Part shown: positions 15,498 to 25,184 of the stretch, piece by piece
How the letters are laid out: each line of letters opens with the position of its first letter
Position numbering within the stretch: the stretch's first letter is position 1
Notes under the pieces: model-generated
What the model was told of the DNA's origin: nothing
Seen by the model: the letters and a program-made list of their open reading frames with translations, nothing else
Database searches by the model: none
Translations under genes and position numbers: made by a program
NCBI RefSeq assembly: GCF_003480915.1
Contig: NZ_QUKD01000004.1
Span: forward strand, 215,230 to 279,229
Length of the DNA: 64,000 nucleotides
From: Parabacteroides sp. TM07-1AC
GTDB lineage: Bacteria > Bacteroidota > Bacteroidia > Bacteroidales > Tannerellaceae
Reading direction: 5' to 3'

Positions 15498-16850
15498 ATG
15501 AAATATCAATTCATAAATATCGGCTTCTTGCCTTTGCTGCTGTTCTTGCTGCCCTTCTTCCTCTGCACCTGTGCAGACGAGGAGCCTGTCGGCCCGCTGC
15601 CGGGAGATTTTAAGACGGTGGATTTTCATTTGCTGCTTAAAGGAAACGGAGAGGATAGCAATTCGACGCAGTATGAGGGAATGGAGGATGTGCTTTTAGT
15701 GATTACGGACAGTGAAGGCGTGATTTTGCAAACCCATAGCGAAGTGTTAAAGGAAGAGAGCAACAACATGACCGTCTTTGAGAAAACCATCCGTTTGGAG
15801 GATGTGCCTAAGGAGGCGGCTTATGTGTATGCGTTTTCTAATTTGACAAGCGAGTTGCTGAAGAATAGTGATGAGATTCTGGCAGCGTTGGAGGTGGGGA
15901 AGAAGTTGCCGGTGACGTTTAATGTTGAAGGGGCATTAGTTGGGATGCCACATGTCAGGATAAAGGAAGATTTAGTGATAGACAATGGGAAAGAGGGTAC
16001 TGAACCTAAAACTCCTCCTATTCCCATGTCCAGTCATTTTCATGAACTAAGAGAAAAGGAGATAAGTATTCCTTTATATCGTATGGTTGCCAAGGTGAAG
16101 GTGAGCATAAGCAATAAAATGGAAGATAATTTTACAACCACAGTGGATGTAAGCAAATTTCGAAATAGAGACTCTATTTATACCCTACCTTATAAATCGT
16201 TGTTGAATGATATAGGGAAAATAGAGTTACCGTTATTCCCTAATGGTACTACGTCGTTGAATCCTGTTTGGGGGATATTAAATAATGCTGTAGTTGTAGG
16301 TGGGGGTGCCCCGGTGGAAAAAGTCTTTTATGTACATGAAACTTCGTTAGGTAAAGATAGTATTAAAGTGGATGTTAAGATTACGAAACCAAAGAATGAA
16401 ACGAAGACCGGTGTAACCAACTTCACCTATGTGCATCGCAATGACTATTTAATAATACCATTAGTATTGAGCGAATATGCCTTGAATGTATCGGTTAGCG
16501 AGCAGCGTGCTCCTATCGGTGGCTACCCGTTTGCGTTTCAACTGGATCTTATCTCCAGCCGTGAGTATCAGATTAAGAATACCGGTGTACTGACGATTCA
16601 TTTGGAGGCTGTGAAAAAGGCTCTTGGGTCAACTGACACTGAGGTTAACTTTACAATAAAAGATTGTAAACTAATATCAGAGGATGGGGCTATTACTTGG
16701 TTGAACGGAAGTGAACCGGAAGACCTTACTGAGGTTAAGGAAGTTAAATTAATGGTTCATAGAAAGGGAACGGCTACCTTATCATTTACGGTAGAGATTG
16801 CTAATGATAGCAAAACAAATATCGACTACGAGATAAAGCTTATTTACTAA
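15498..16850 (+). CDS. Accessory fimbrial subunit lipoprotein (Mfa3/4 position)
   Basis: A 450-residue lipoprotein with a long hydrophobic signal ending LPFFLCTC (probable Cys25) and an N-terminal beta domain (TVDFHLLLKGNGED, GMEDVLLVITDSEGVILQTHSEVL, AAYVYAFSNLTSELL) like those of fimbrillin family minor subunits. It sits after the Mfa2-like anchor and 14 bases before the giant adhesin, where Mfa3 and Mfa4 tip or accessory proteins are found in P. gingivalis. Homology to a specific one cannot be told from sequence alone. The middle (about 15950-16450) is more AT-rich than the start. ATG at 15492 would add only Met-Cys. Confidence 0.7.
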   Translation: MKYQFINIGFLPLLLFLLPFFLCTCADEEPVGPLPGDFKTVDFHLLLKGNGEDSNSTQYEGMEDVLLVITDSEGVILQTHSEVLKEESNNMTVFEKTIRLEDVPKEAAYVYAFSNLTSELLKNSDEILAALEVGKKLPVTFNVEGALVGMPHVRIKEDLVIDNGKEGTEPKTPPIPMSSHFHELREKEISIPLYRMVAKVKVSISNKMEDNFTTTVDVSKFRNRDSIYTLPYKSLLNDIGKIELPLFPNGTTSLNPVWGILNNAVVVGGGAPVEKVFYVHETSLGKDSIKVDVKITKPKNETKTGVTNFTYVHRNDYLIIPLVLSEYALNVSVSEQRAPIGGYPFAFQLDLISSREYQIKNTGVLTIHLEAVKKALGSTDTEVNFTIKDCKLISEDGAITWLNGSEPEDLTEVKEVKLMVHRKGTATLSFTVEIANDSKTNIDYEIKLIY

Positions 16851-16863
16851 ACAGATAGAAAGT

Positions 16864-19800
16864 ATGAAAAGATTTCAATATAATAACATATTACGCCGAC
16901 CGGCTTATCTTTTCTTTCTTTTCTTGCTGGCAGCAAGCCGTTTAGTTTCTGCCCAGGAAGTAGAGGGGGAACAGTATGAACGAGGACATATCTGGCATGA
17001 AAGAACGGATACAATCTATGTATATCCGGGTGAGCATACGCGTATGTTTGTACAGTCCAACTCCTCAGCTGCAAACATTCATGGATTTTCACGTTGGCTA
17101 CAATTAGGGGATAATAAAGATATAGATGAGGGTTGGTATGAAAAACATTTGCTGTGGAAAAAGCAAAGTGATACTATAGCTTTTAAATATGATGAAAAGC
17201 TAAAATGTTATGTGGCAAAAACTCAGCAATCAGCAGTGTCTCAGCCTCATTATAGCTATGTGGAATATGTTGCAGATAAAGATAACGTAGGAGGTGTTAC
17301 CGGTATCCTCGATTCACTGGCATGGGATGCAAGTGCCTGGAACGATTGGGAGTGGAATGGAGATAGTACTAATATTAATCAATTACCCACAGCTATCAAT
17401 CTCCGCCGTAAGTTCATTATCAAAAATGCAAAGAGTAGATATGAGCAGTTGAAAAAAGCGAAGGAAGAATACGAAGAGGCAGCTAAAAAGCTGGGGGTAA
17501 ACACCTTGGTCGAGGCTGGTTTCTTTGAAAAATATACTGTACATACACCTCTTCGTCTCAAAAAGAATCATGGAACTAAAGAGTGGCAGACGGGGGTTAA
17601 TTTCCGTTTGAAGGAAGTGTTGTCGAATTATTATCTCAAGAGCTCTGAGGACATTAAGATAGATAGTATTCATTCTGGTGCAGCTAGATATGTTCGTTGG
17701 CGAGTGTTTAATGGGAGTAAAGAGCCTATGGAGTGTACAACAGTACATAAAAAGAAGCAGGGGGATAGTAATAAGGAGCATCTAGTACCCAAACAAGGGT
17801 ATGTTATGGAGCATTTATTTGCTACTTTGGGTGCTACGTATGCTGATTATGTGAAAGGTACTGATCTGCCGGGAAAATTTATTAACAATGCTTCGGTCTT
17901 TTATTGTGTCGGTTTGGAAGGAGATGCTACAGCTAATTCGAGTGAGGAGGATCTGACTAGATATATTACGGCTGAAGTCTCTCTTGATGAAAATGATTGG
18001 TATCCGGTAGCCCTTATCACAGTCTATTTAGATCCTTATTCAGACCCTAAAACGGCAGAAGAGTTGAAAGGCGCAAACGATTACAACTATGTTAAGCGCG
18101 AACAGGATCGCTTGGATGAGGATGTGAACTATGACCTGATTGCCGAAATCAACTTCGATGATCCGGAGGCAGATGGGAATAAGGTACCTGAAAAGTCTGC
18201 GGAAAATTATAGGTTGACACGCTTGAATAAGGGGTCGTCCGATTATGCTTTTGCTGATTTGAGGGCAGTAGATAAGGGGCAGAGAACTCCGATGCAGCGT
18301 TCTTTATCCCGTTCCGAATATGCCTTTTTTAAAACATTGGAAGTATATGGTCTTAGTAGCTACAATAACTACTACTATAAACCCGGTGGATATTATGTAA
18401 AAACGTATGACCGGCTGTACGAACGGCAGTTATTGAGTGGCAAAACCACCCCGGATAAGATGGGATATTTTTTGTATCTGGATGCTATTGATGAGCCGGG
18501 GCGTATCGTTTCTCTGCCGGTAAATACAGAGCTGTGTTCGGATACCAAGCTGTTGGTGACGGCGTGGGTCTGCAATATGGAGTCTACTTCCGCTACTGAT
18601 GCTGTTGCCGGAGATATCGGTTTGACATTCAAAGGTATTACGGAAGAAGGTGAGGAGGTGGATTTACATACCTTCTATAGCGGTTCCATGCGGCGTACTC
18701 CGGCCAGGGCGGACAATGCAAATAATCCGGATCTTATGAGGTGGCAGCAGATTTGTTATGAATTTTCAGTTCCTAATACGCTGAGCTTTCAGTCGTATCG
18801 TTTGGATTTATTCAACAATTGTCAGCACTCCGACGGTGCGGACTATGCTGTTGATGAGATTAAAGTGTATCGCTCTACTCCCAATATCTATGTGCGCCGT
18901 AAAGCAACTTGCGATTTGAACTCGGTGTTGCTGCGCTCTAATTATCAGACCTTGCTGGAGAATATGAACTTGAAGCCTGGTGATAAGGTATGGAGTCAGC
19001 TTTCTGATGAAGATAAAAAGAAGTACGCTTTGCTTCGCCTGGGACTCGAAGGTTTGGATGATACTAGTAATGGGGAAGATAAAGATCAGAAAAGTGACTA
19101 CTTCAAGAATTTGTATTATTCCTTCCTAAGAGACTTTCACGTGCAGCCGCCTACGAGGGATATTTATGATGAAGTGCATGAATGGTTGCAGATGGATTAT
19201 AACGGGGATGGATTTATTAGTCAATTCGGACGTGTAATCATATCGACGAGAATAGAGGATATACCGACGAATCAAGAGGATGCAAATGAGTTGTCTAAAA
19301 AATTGAACCTTCGGGCTTTGAAGGAATATCAGGAACGGTTTAATGATTTGAAGGATAAAAACATTTTACCGGAAGATGCTAAGGAGCCGAGCCAATATGA
19401 GTCAGATGATTTGAGCTCTGCTTATCAGCTCTTTCACGATTTGGGGATAGCCCCTATCAACTGTGCCTGGTTTATGCCTGAAAATGTGGATGAGGGAGGT
19501 TTCCCTACAGAAGGCGATGCCAATCCTGATAAGGGATTTATCTTTTTGGCGGATATACAGACGGGAATGAAGGCCAGGCAGGCTGTGAGAGAATCGGATG
19601 ACAAAAAGCCAGATGAGTTGCTTCCGGGAGTAGAGTATTATGTGATGTTGCTCAATGGTAATCAGAAAGATGTGTCTGATGGCGGTAGTGCCGACCCGCA
19701 CTCCAAATGTGCGTTGATTGCCCCGTTTCATGTGATGGATCCGATCCGGTTGGTGATTAACGGACAGGCGGAATATGACCCACATGGGTTGTGTATGAAT

Positions 19801-22710
19801 AATCCGGTGAATGTGAATGCTGCTTTGCAGGCGGTTGATCCCGATGGTAATGTTATCACGTTTGCACCAACCTATTACTGTTTCGACTGGTATTTCTCGC
19901 CCAACGATCCGGAAGTGGAGGGCGAGGGTGAAGTACCGTCGTATATATGGGAGTTGTTTGATGATCTACAAACTTTCAGAAAGGAACTGAATAAGGGCTT
20001 GTCGCCCAATGACCGGAAAGAAGGTACGGAAAAGGATTTGAGGAAATGGCAGCCAAGTTCTCAGACATTGAAAGAGATACAGCAGAGGCTGATAGAAATG
20101 GTAGATGACGGCCAATTACTATTGTCTGTTCATGATCCGGAATTTATATTGGATAAAGAGCGTCTAACTTTCTACTCCCTGCCTTTTTCGGTAGATATGG
20201 ATAAGTTGCTGGAGGAGATAGAAAATAAGACGAATCGAGCCGGTGCATTGCTTTGTATGAATCCCCGTCAAATGATACTTGAAGCGACAGAGACAGCCCC
20301 TGTAGTACAGTTGGGGCTGCCTGATATAAAGTATCCGGATGATATGTTGCAAGTACCTTTGCGTATTGGGACTCATTACGTAAAAGAATGCAGAAAGAGT
20401 TCTATGGAAGCTAATGCGGGCAAGTCATTACGGATACCCGTACGGCATTTTAAACTCTCACAAGCTGAAAATGCTGATCATTTAGGTTTTTCAAAAGGAG
20501 TCTCCGATACAATCAGATTGTATAGTTTGAATGGTAATTATGTGGAGGGAGAGCCAGCCAGGGCTGTACTTACTGGAGCAGATATAAAAACATCATTAGC
20601 CAATAATAATTATATCCAACTTCAGTTTCTGCCAGACTTCAAGCCGTTGGAGGGTTTTATTTATACTTTAAAAATTGAGTTAGAGGAACAGCAAATAAGT
20701 GGTGAGCCAACCAATAGTTGCCATGGTATAGTTTATCTGCCTCTGAAGATTGTTCCTAAATATCTGACATGGGTCAGCGATGGATCTTCGCGTAACTGGA
20801 ACAACGATGGTTTGTGGCGTCGTTCGAATCAGGCAGAGCTATATGTGGATGGAAAACTGGAAAGTGTGGATGCAAATAAGACAGATGGACCAATACGAAC
20901 AGACCTGGAGTTTGCCTTTGCTCCGATGGATTTCTCGTATGTAACGGTTCTTAGACCGGAAAATAGTTCCTGGTTATATAAACTGGATCAGAAGAATGAT
21001 GATCAATCTTTGGATATGAAACCGAATATTCAGGAAATTCAGCAAATCGGCGATGCCACTGAGCGTATAGAATATGATATGGTGATAAAGAGTTCTCCCT
21101 CTGATAACGTATATTCGGTAACTCATTATTATGGAAATACGTGCAATTTTATTTACTTTAAACCTAGAGCTACCTTGATGCGACAGGATTTGCTGCATTA
21201 CAATAAGGCAAAAGTTGAGTTTGAAATGGATAAGAATAAAAAGTATTTCTTGTCTTCTCCTTTGCAAGAGGTGATAGCGGGTGATATGTATTCCACAGGA
21301 GGTACCGGACGACAGGAATCTCCAGTATTTATAGTGTCGAGTTCTACTGGAGGGGAGTATACAATAAAATTTGATGAAAAAAGCAATAACCGTTTTAATC
21401 CTGCTTTCTACCAGAAGATATGGGATAATAGTGCAAAGATGTATTTAAAAAATGGAACGGCAGATGAAACATATGCTGCTGTCGCTTCCAACTGGAACGT
21501 AGAATATAATGATGTGTCAGTTCCTTATAAACCGGGTACCGGCTTCTACAGCAGTGTGGAAAACTTTAGTAATGATAGGGCTTTGGTGCGTTTGCCTAAA
21601 GGTGATACATGGTATAATTATTATGATACAGAAGGTAAGACAGAGGAAAGTGATAAATATTCTATTAATCAGGGAATTATATCTTTACGTGATAAACTAA
21701 GTTTTGATGCTGACACACCGGAGCAAGAATTAAAAGCAACAGTTACCAATGCTACCAACGGTACCTTCTTCTTTGTCGGTAATCCGTTTATGACTTATCT
21801 GAATATGGATGCTTTCTTTAATGGAAATCCTGGATTGTCTCGTACTTATTGGACGGAATACGACGCATTTGTATTAAAAGAAGATGGAACAGTAGTAAGT
21901 ACCGGCGGTACTACCGGCGGTTTCCTGAAGACTATGCAAGGTTTCTTTGTGCAGAAGAATAGTACTCAGAAAGAAGGGGAGAATCCATCCCTTACCGTCA
22001 CTTTCACTCCGGAAATGATGGCGGCAGATTATGCCTCTACGTTGGAGACCCGTTCGTCGGAAGAAGAAGCCTTCCCGACTCTTTACATCTCGACGGAGCG
22101 GAAAGGGGAGCGCAGTGCTATTTCCATCATCAAGCGGGAAGGGGCGGATGCCGCCTACCGCGTCGGTGAGGATGCCGCCGTCTTGTTGGATACGGACGAG
22201 AAACAGCATCCGGCTCTTTACAGTGTAGCCGGAAGCCAGGCGGTGGCCATTAACCAAACGTCGGACATCAGCAACATCCCATTGGGTATCTATAGCGATG
22301 ATGCAGAAGATGTAACCCTCACCTTTGAGGGTATTGAGCAGTTTGACAGCCCGCTCTATCTCTACGACGCCCTGCTGGATGAAAGTATCCGGCTGGATGC
22401 CTTGAACACGAAGGTGACTGTGCCTGGTTCTACACACGGCCGTTATTTCCTGAATGGAGGAAAAGAAGGGCTGGATGCAGAAAGTGATATTGCTATCTAT
22501 TCACCGGTAGCCGGTGAAATCATAGTGGCCACCTCTGCTTCCGACCTGCTGAAGACAATCCGTGTATATGACCTTGCCGGTCGTTTGCAGCTCAGCCTCC
22601 AGTCAATCAACGAATCGGTCAAACGCCTCTACCTGACAGGCGGAGTCTACATAGTAAAGGCTTCAACAGAAAAGGGAGAAGTGAAAGGTGGTAAGGTGAT
22701 TGTGAGGTAG
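16864..22710 (+). CDS. Giant fimbria-associated adhesin with C-terminal sorting-like domain
   Basis: A 1948-residue exported protein with signal peptide ending RLVSAQ (about residue 31) and no lipobox. Visible parts: a Lys/Glu-rich helical stretch (about 180-210; SRYEQLKKAKEEYEEAAKKLG), an EF-hand-like Ca site MDYNGDGFISQF (about 777-788), extensive beta-rich middle, and a last 75 residues (IAIYSPVAGEIIVAT, IRVYDLAGRLQLSLQ, LYLTGGVYIVKAS, GKVIVR) with the pattern of type IX secretion C-terminal sorting domains. It fills the place of Mfa5, the large tip protein of the P. gingivalis operon, which also carries such a C-terminal domain. I see no VWA motif. Function as tip adhesin is inferred from position and size. 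Confidence 0.75.
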   Translation: MKRFQYNNILRRPAYLFFLFLLAASRLVSAQEVEGEQYERGHIWHERTDTIYVYPGEHTRMFVQSNSSAANIHGFSRWLQLGDNKDIDEGWYEKHLLWKKQSDTIAFKYDEKLKCYVAKTQQSAVSQPHYSYVEYVADKDNVGGVTGILDSLAWDASAWNDWEWNGDSTNINQLPTAINLRRKFIIKNAKSRYEQLKKAKEEYEEAAKKLGVNTLVEAGFFEKYTVHTPLRLKKNHGTKEWQTGVNFRLKEVLSNYYLKSSEDIKIDSIHSGAARYVRWRVFNGSKEPMECTTVHKKKQGDSNKEHLVPKQGYVMEHLFATLGATYADYVKGTDLPGKFINNASVFYCVGLEGDATANSSEEDLTRYITAEVSLDENDWYPVALITVYLDPYSDPKTAEELKGANDYNYVKREQDRLDEDVNYDLIAEINFDDPEADGNKVPEKSAENYRLTRLNKGSSDYAFADLRAVDKGQRTPMQRSLSRSEYAFFKTLEVYGLSSYNNYYYKPGGYYVKTYDRLYERQLLSGKTTPDKMGYFLYLDAIDEPGRIVSLPVNTELCSDTKLLVTAWVCNMESTSATDAVAGDIGLTFKGITEEGEEVDLHTFYSGSMRRTPARADNANNPDLMRWQQICYEFSVPNTLSFQSYRLDLFNNCQHSDGADYAVDEIKVYRSTPNIYVRRKATCDLNSVLLRSNYQTLLENMNLKPGDKVWSQLSDEDKKKYALLRLGLEGLDDTSNGEDKDQKSDYFKNLYYSFLRDFHVQPPTRDIYDEVHEWLQMDYNGDGFISQFGRVIISTRIEDIPTNQEDANELSKKLNLRALKEYQERFNDLKDKNILPEDAKEPSQYESDDLSSAYQLFHDLGIAPINCAWFMPENVDEGGFPTEGDANPDKGFIFLADIQTGMKARQAVRESDDKKPDELLPGVEYYVMLLNGNQKDVSDGGSADPHSKCALIAPFHVMDPIRLVINGQAEYDPHGLCMNNPVNVNAALQAVDPDGNVITFAPTYYCFDWYFSPNDPEVEGEGEVPSYIWELFDDLQTFRKELNKGLSPNDRKEGTEKDLRKWQPSSQTLKEIQQRLIEMVDDGQLLLSVHDPEFILDKERLTFYSLPFSVDMDKLLEEIENKTNRAGALLCMNPRQMILEATETAPVVQLGLPDIKYPDDMLQVPLRIGTHYVKECRKSSMEANAGKSLRIPVRHFKLSQAENADHLGFSKGVSDTIRLYSLNGNYVEGEPARAVLTGADIKTSLANNNYIQLQFLPDFKPLEGFIYTLKIELEEQQISGEPTNSCHGIVYLPLKIVPKYLTWVSDGSSRNWNNDGLWRRSNQAELYVDGKLESVDANKTDGPIRTDLEFAFAPMDFSYVTVLRPENSSWLYKLDQKNDDQSLDMKPNIQEIQQIGDATERIEYDMVIKSSPSDNVYSVTHYYGNTCNFIYFKPRATLMRQDLLHYNKAKVEFEMDKNKKYFLSSPLQEVIAGDMYSTGGTGRQESPVFIVSSSTGGEYTIKFDEKSNNRFNPAFYQKIWDNSAKMYLKNGTADETYAAVASNWNVEYNDVSVPYKPGTGFYSSVENFSNDRALVRLPKGDTWYNYYDTEGKTEESDKYSINQGIISLRDKLSFDADTPEQELKATVTNATNGTFFFVGNPFMTYLNMDAFFNGNPGLSRTYWTEYDAFVLKEDGTVVSTGGTTGGFLKTMQGFFVQKNSTQKEGENPSLTVTFTPEMMAADYASTLETRSSEEEAFPTLYISTERKGERSAISIIKREGADAAYRVGEDAAVLLDTDEKQHPALYSVAGSQAVAINQTSDISNIPLGIYSDDAEDVTLTFEGIEQFDSPLYLYDALLDESIRLDALNTKVTVPGSTHGRYFLNGGKEGLDAESDIAIYSPVAGEIIVATSASDLLKTIRVYDLAGRLQLSLQSINESVKRLYLTGGVYIVKASTEKGEVKGGKVIVR

Positions 22711-22727
22711 TAAAGTGGATAGATATA

Positions 22728-22786
22728 AAAAATCCCTTTTGTAATTGTTTGTATACTATACAACATTGATTACAAAAGGGATTTTT
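22728..22786. terminator. Bidirectional terminator closing the fimbrial operon
   Basis: An 18-bp perfect stem, AAAAATCCCTTTTGTAAT (22728-22745) with ATTACAAAAGGGATTTTT (22769-22786), plus inner stem TTGTATA/TATACAA. With A and T runs at the two ends it can stop both the fimbrial operon and the convergent MATE gene. Confidence 0.93.
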
Positions 22787-22788
22787 GA

Positions 22789-24135
22789 TTATAACTTTAT
22801 AGGTTTCAGAGTAAGCCTATTAAACCGTCTCCATAATAATACTCCCAACGTTGTTAAGCTAATTGGGAACCCGCACCAGATACCGATCGCTCCCCAATCG
22901 AAAACAAATCCGCAAATATACCCGATCGGCAACGCCAGCCCGAAGTGGCAGACGAAAGCGCAGTAAGCCATGTATTTCACATCCGAAATACCACGCAAAG
23001 CATTGGCGAACAATATCTGTAGTCCGTCGCCGAACTGATAAAGAACAACCGACCACGACAACAATGCCACCATCGCCACCACATCATGCTCCGGCGTAAA
23101 CAAATACCCCATATTCTTATGGAATAACATAATAAATGAAACGAACAGGACGGCAACCCCCATGATCAGATGCAGTCCGGCAAAAGAAGCCTGACGAATA
23201 TTCAGCCAATCGCTATACCCTTTAAATACGCTGACCCGTATCGTAACAGCTGCCGCTATCCCATAGTAAACCATAAATCCCAGCGTCGTAATAACCCCCA
23301 ATACCTGATGCGCTGCCAACGCCGTACTTCCTATCCAGCCCATCATAATAACACTTAGGCTGAACGACCCTGTTTCAACTCCCATCAACAACCCGACCGG
23401 AAAGCCTAAACGTATCAGCTTAGAGAGATTCAGCCGGTTGACAAGACCCTCTTTGAAACCTTTCAGATATTCTTTGTATTTTTCCCTCCGGGTAAATAAA
23501 ATAAAGAAAACAACAAAAGTCAGGATACGGCTGACGAGCGTAGAAATACCGGCCCCTGTCAGCCCCAGTTCGGGCACACCGCATTTACCATAAATAAGGA
23601 AATAATTGCCTATGATATTCAGCACATTCGCCCCCAGCATGATCCACATCGGCGTAACCGTATCGGTCGTACCGTCGCTGAACTGCTTGAAGGAATTGAA
23701 CAACATGGCAAATATCACCGAGAATAGTTGCAGGATGTAGTAAGGAACGATATACGGCATCAACTCTTCCGGCTGTTTCAGTATATCGATATTCAGTAAG
23801 AGAAGAAGCATCAGACAACTCAACAGGACACCGACGATGAAGTTAATAAAAAGACTGTTCTTCAGTGTCTCGCCGGCTTGGTGATATTCCTTGTTGGCAT
23901 GAAGTCCGCCGATAATAGGAGTGAGACCGTACGAGAAACCCATCCCGAAGATAAAAGCCAGATTGAAGAAATTATTGACGAACGAGGCGGCAGCCAGTTC
24001 GTTGGTGCTGTGATGTCCCACCATGATGTTGTCGGCAAACCCGACAATAATAATGCCCAACTGTCCCAACATGATCGGGACACCCAGTCGGATTGTTTCT
24101 TTATAATGCTCTTTGTAAGCAGAGAATTGTATCAT
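22789..24135 (-). CDS. MATE family multidrug/cation antiporter
   Basis: A 448-residue inner-membrane protein with about 12 hydrophobic helices in two homologous halves. It begins ETIRLGVPIMLGQLGIIIVGFADNIMVGHHSTNELAAAS, the MatE signature of the NorM branch. The second half begins KLIRLGFPVGLLMGVETGSFSLSVIMMGWIGSTALAAHQV. Members expel cationic drugs in exchange for Na+ or H+; substrate here is unknown. Upstream lies the 22-bp repeat array (24221-24362); no clear TAnnTTTG promoter is seen in the remaining 85 bases. It is convergent with the fimbrial operon. Confidence 0.92.
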   Translation of the reverse strand: MIQFSAYKEHYKETIRLGVPIMLGQLGIIIVGFADNIMVGHHSTNELAAASFVNNFFNLAFIFGMGFSYGLTPIIGGLHANKEYHQAGETLKNSLFINFIVGVLLSCLMLLLLLNIDILKQPEELMPYIVPYYILQLFSVIFAMLFNSFKQFSDGTTDTVTPMWIMLGANVLNIIGNYFLIYGKCGVPELGLTGAGISTLVSRILTFVVFFILFTRREKYKEYLKGFKEGLVNRLNLSKLIRLGFPVGLLMGVETGSFSLSVIMMGWIGSTALAAHQVLGVITTLGFMVYYGIAAAVTIRVSVFKGYSDWLNIRQASFAGLHLIMGVAVLFVSFIMLFHKNMGYLFTPEHDVVAMVALLSWSVVLYQFGDGLQILFANALRGISDVKYMAYCAFVCHFGLALPIGYICGFVFDWGAIGIWCGFPISLTTLGVLLWRRFNRLTLKPIKL

Positions 24136-24220
24136 GTAAATTCTGTCGAATATTAGTCTGTTTAATGTCAGATTAGTGAATTGGTGAAAATAGGTTATGC
24201 GGCTAAGACATAATTGATTA

Positions 24221-24362
24221 CAGTTTCCTCGTAGTTTCTTGCTTTGGAAACTCCAGTTCCCTGCGCAGGAAACTCTAGTTCCCTCGGCAGGAAATTGTAG
24301 TTTCCTCCTAAGGAAACGCCGGTTTCTTCAGCAGGAAACTGTAATATCCTCCCAAGGAAACC
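24221..24362. repeat. Six-unit 22-bp tandem dyad array
   Basis: Units begin exactly every 22 bases at 24231, 24253, 24275, 24297, 24319 and 24341, preceded by a partial unit at 24221. Consensus is nnAGTTYCCTnnnnAGGAAACT: two 8-base arms around a variable 4-base centre with 2 variable spacer bases. Units differ most at the centre and spacer, least in the arms. The array lies between the end of a cyclophilin gene and the start of the MATE gene, both on the minus strand. It is too short in unit and spacer for a CRISPR. Confidence 0.9.
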
Positions 24363-24401
24363 GGCGTGTTACTATATGCTACGGATTGGAATACCGCTTA
24401 C

Positions 24402-25166
24402 TTATATTATTTCCACTGATTCGATAACCACATTTTCCAACGGACGGTCCTGTCGGTTGGTCTTGACATCTTGGATGGCATCCACAATGTTCAATCCTTC
24501 TACCACTTCGCCATAAACCGTATATTCATTATCCAGGAAAGGAACACCTCCGATTGTTTTGTAAGCCTCACGCTGTTCGGGAGTCAGCTTGGCTTCATCC
24601 TTACGCTTTTCGGCTTCGAGTTCGGTCTTGCCGATCAGCGTATCGCGGATAACAGCCAGTTCGGCTTTGTCGCCACTTTGGTAAGCCGCTTTGATCTTGG
24701 CACTGTTTTCTTTTTGCAAGCGTGCAAAGATCGCTTGTTTCAGACGACCTTCTTTTTGTTTCTCCATCTGGTCCAGTTCGGCGTCTTTGTAAACCTTTCC
24801 GGTGACGATATAGAACTGGGAAGCAGAAGATTCTTTCTCCGGATTAACCTCGTCACTGGTACGGGCGGCAGAGAGAGCCCCTTTTTTATGGAAATATTTC
24901 GGATAAACAAATTCGGCCGGTACGGTATATCCCAGATCGCCGGCACCTAGCTGTTTATTCATAGGAGCATCTTTTGAGGTTACATCACCACCTTGCACCA
25001 TGAAGTCCTTGATCACACGGTGGAAAAGCAGGCCGTTGTAAGTTCCGTCCTCAACCAGTTTGATAAAGTTATCGCGATGTTTCGGTGTTTCGTTGTATAG
25101 TTTCAGTTTAATGTTACCCAGGCTGGTTTTCATCAGCACCTGTGTCTCTTTTGCTTGCGTTTCCAT
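24402..25166 (-). CDS. Cyclophilin-type peptidyl-prolyl isomerase with helical insert
   Basis: A 254-residue PPIase. Cyclophilin core: LFHRVIKDFMVQGGD with the catalytic Arg, then GALSAARTSDEVNPEKESSASQFYIVTGK and YTVYGEVVEGLNIVDAI. No signal peptide, so probably cytosolic. Relative to the paralogue just upstream it carries an extra highly charged helical stretch of about 60 residues (about 122-185; EKQKEGRLKQAIFARLQKEN ... ELEAEKRKDEAK) in a surface loop. The next gene upstream ends 18 bases before it, so the two isomerases form an operon. A later in-frame Met (residue 12) is an alternative start. Confidence 0.9.
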   Translation of the reverse strand: METQAKETQVLMKTSLGNIKLKLYNETPKHRDNFIKLVEDGTYNGLLFHRVIKDFMVQGGDVTSKDAPMNKQLGAGDLGYTVPAEFVYPKYFHKKGALSAARTSDEVNPEKESSASQFYIVTGKVYKDAELDQMEKQKEGRLKQAIFARLQKENSAKIKAAYQSGDKAELAVIRDTLIGKTELEAEKRKDEAKLTPEQREAYKTIGGVPFLDNEYTVYGEVVEGLNIVDAIQDVKTNRQDRPLENVVIESVEII

Positions 25167-25184
25167 TCTTATTTTGTTTAATGA

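Noticed and set aside
22745..22966. 73-codon open frame after the fimbrial operon
   Set aside because: It starts inside the terminator and runs antisense into the MATE gene; it has no support of its own.
24231..24362. CRISPR array
   Set aside because: Repeats are 22 bp in direct contact with only 2-4 variable bases, no spacers of 25 bases or more, and no cas genes nearby.
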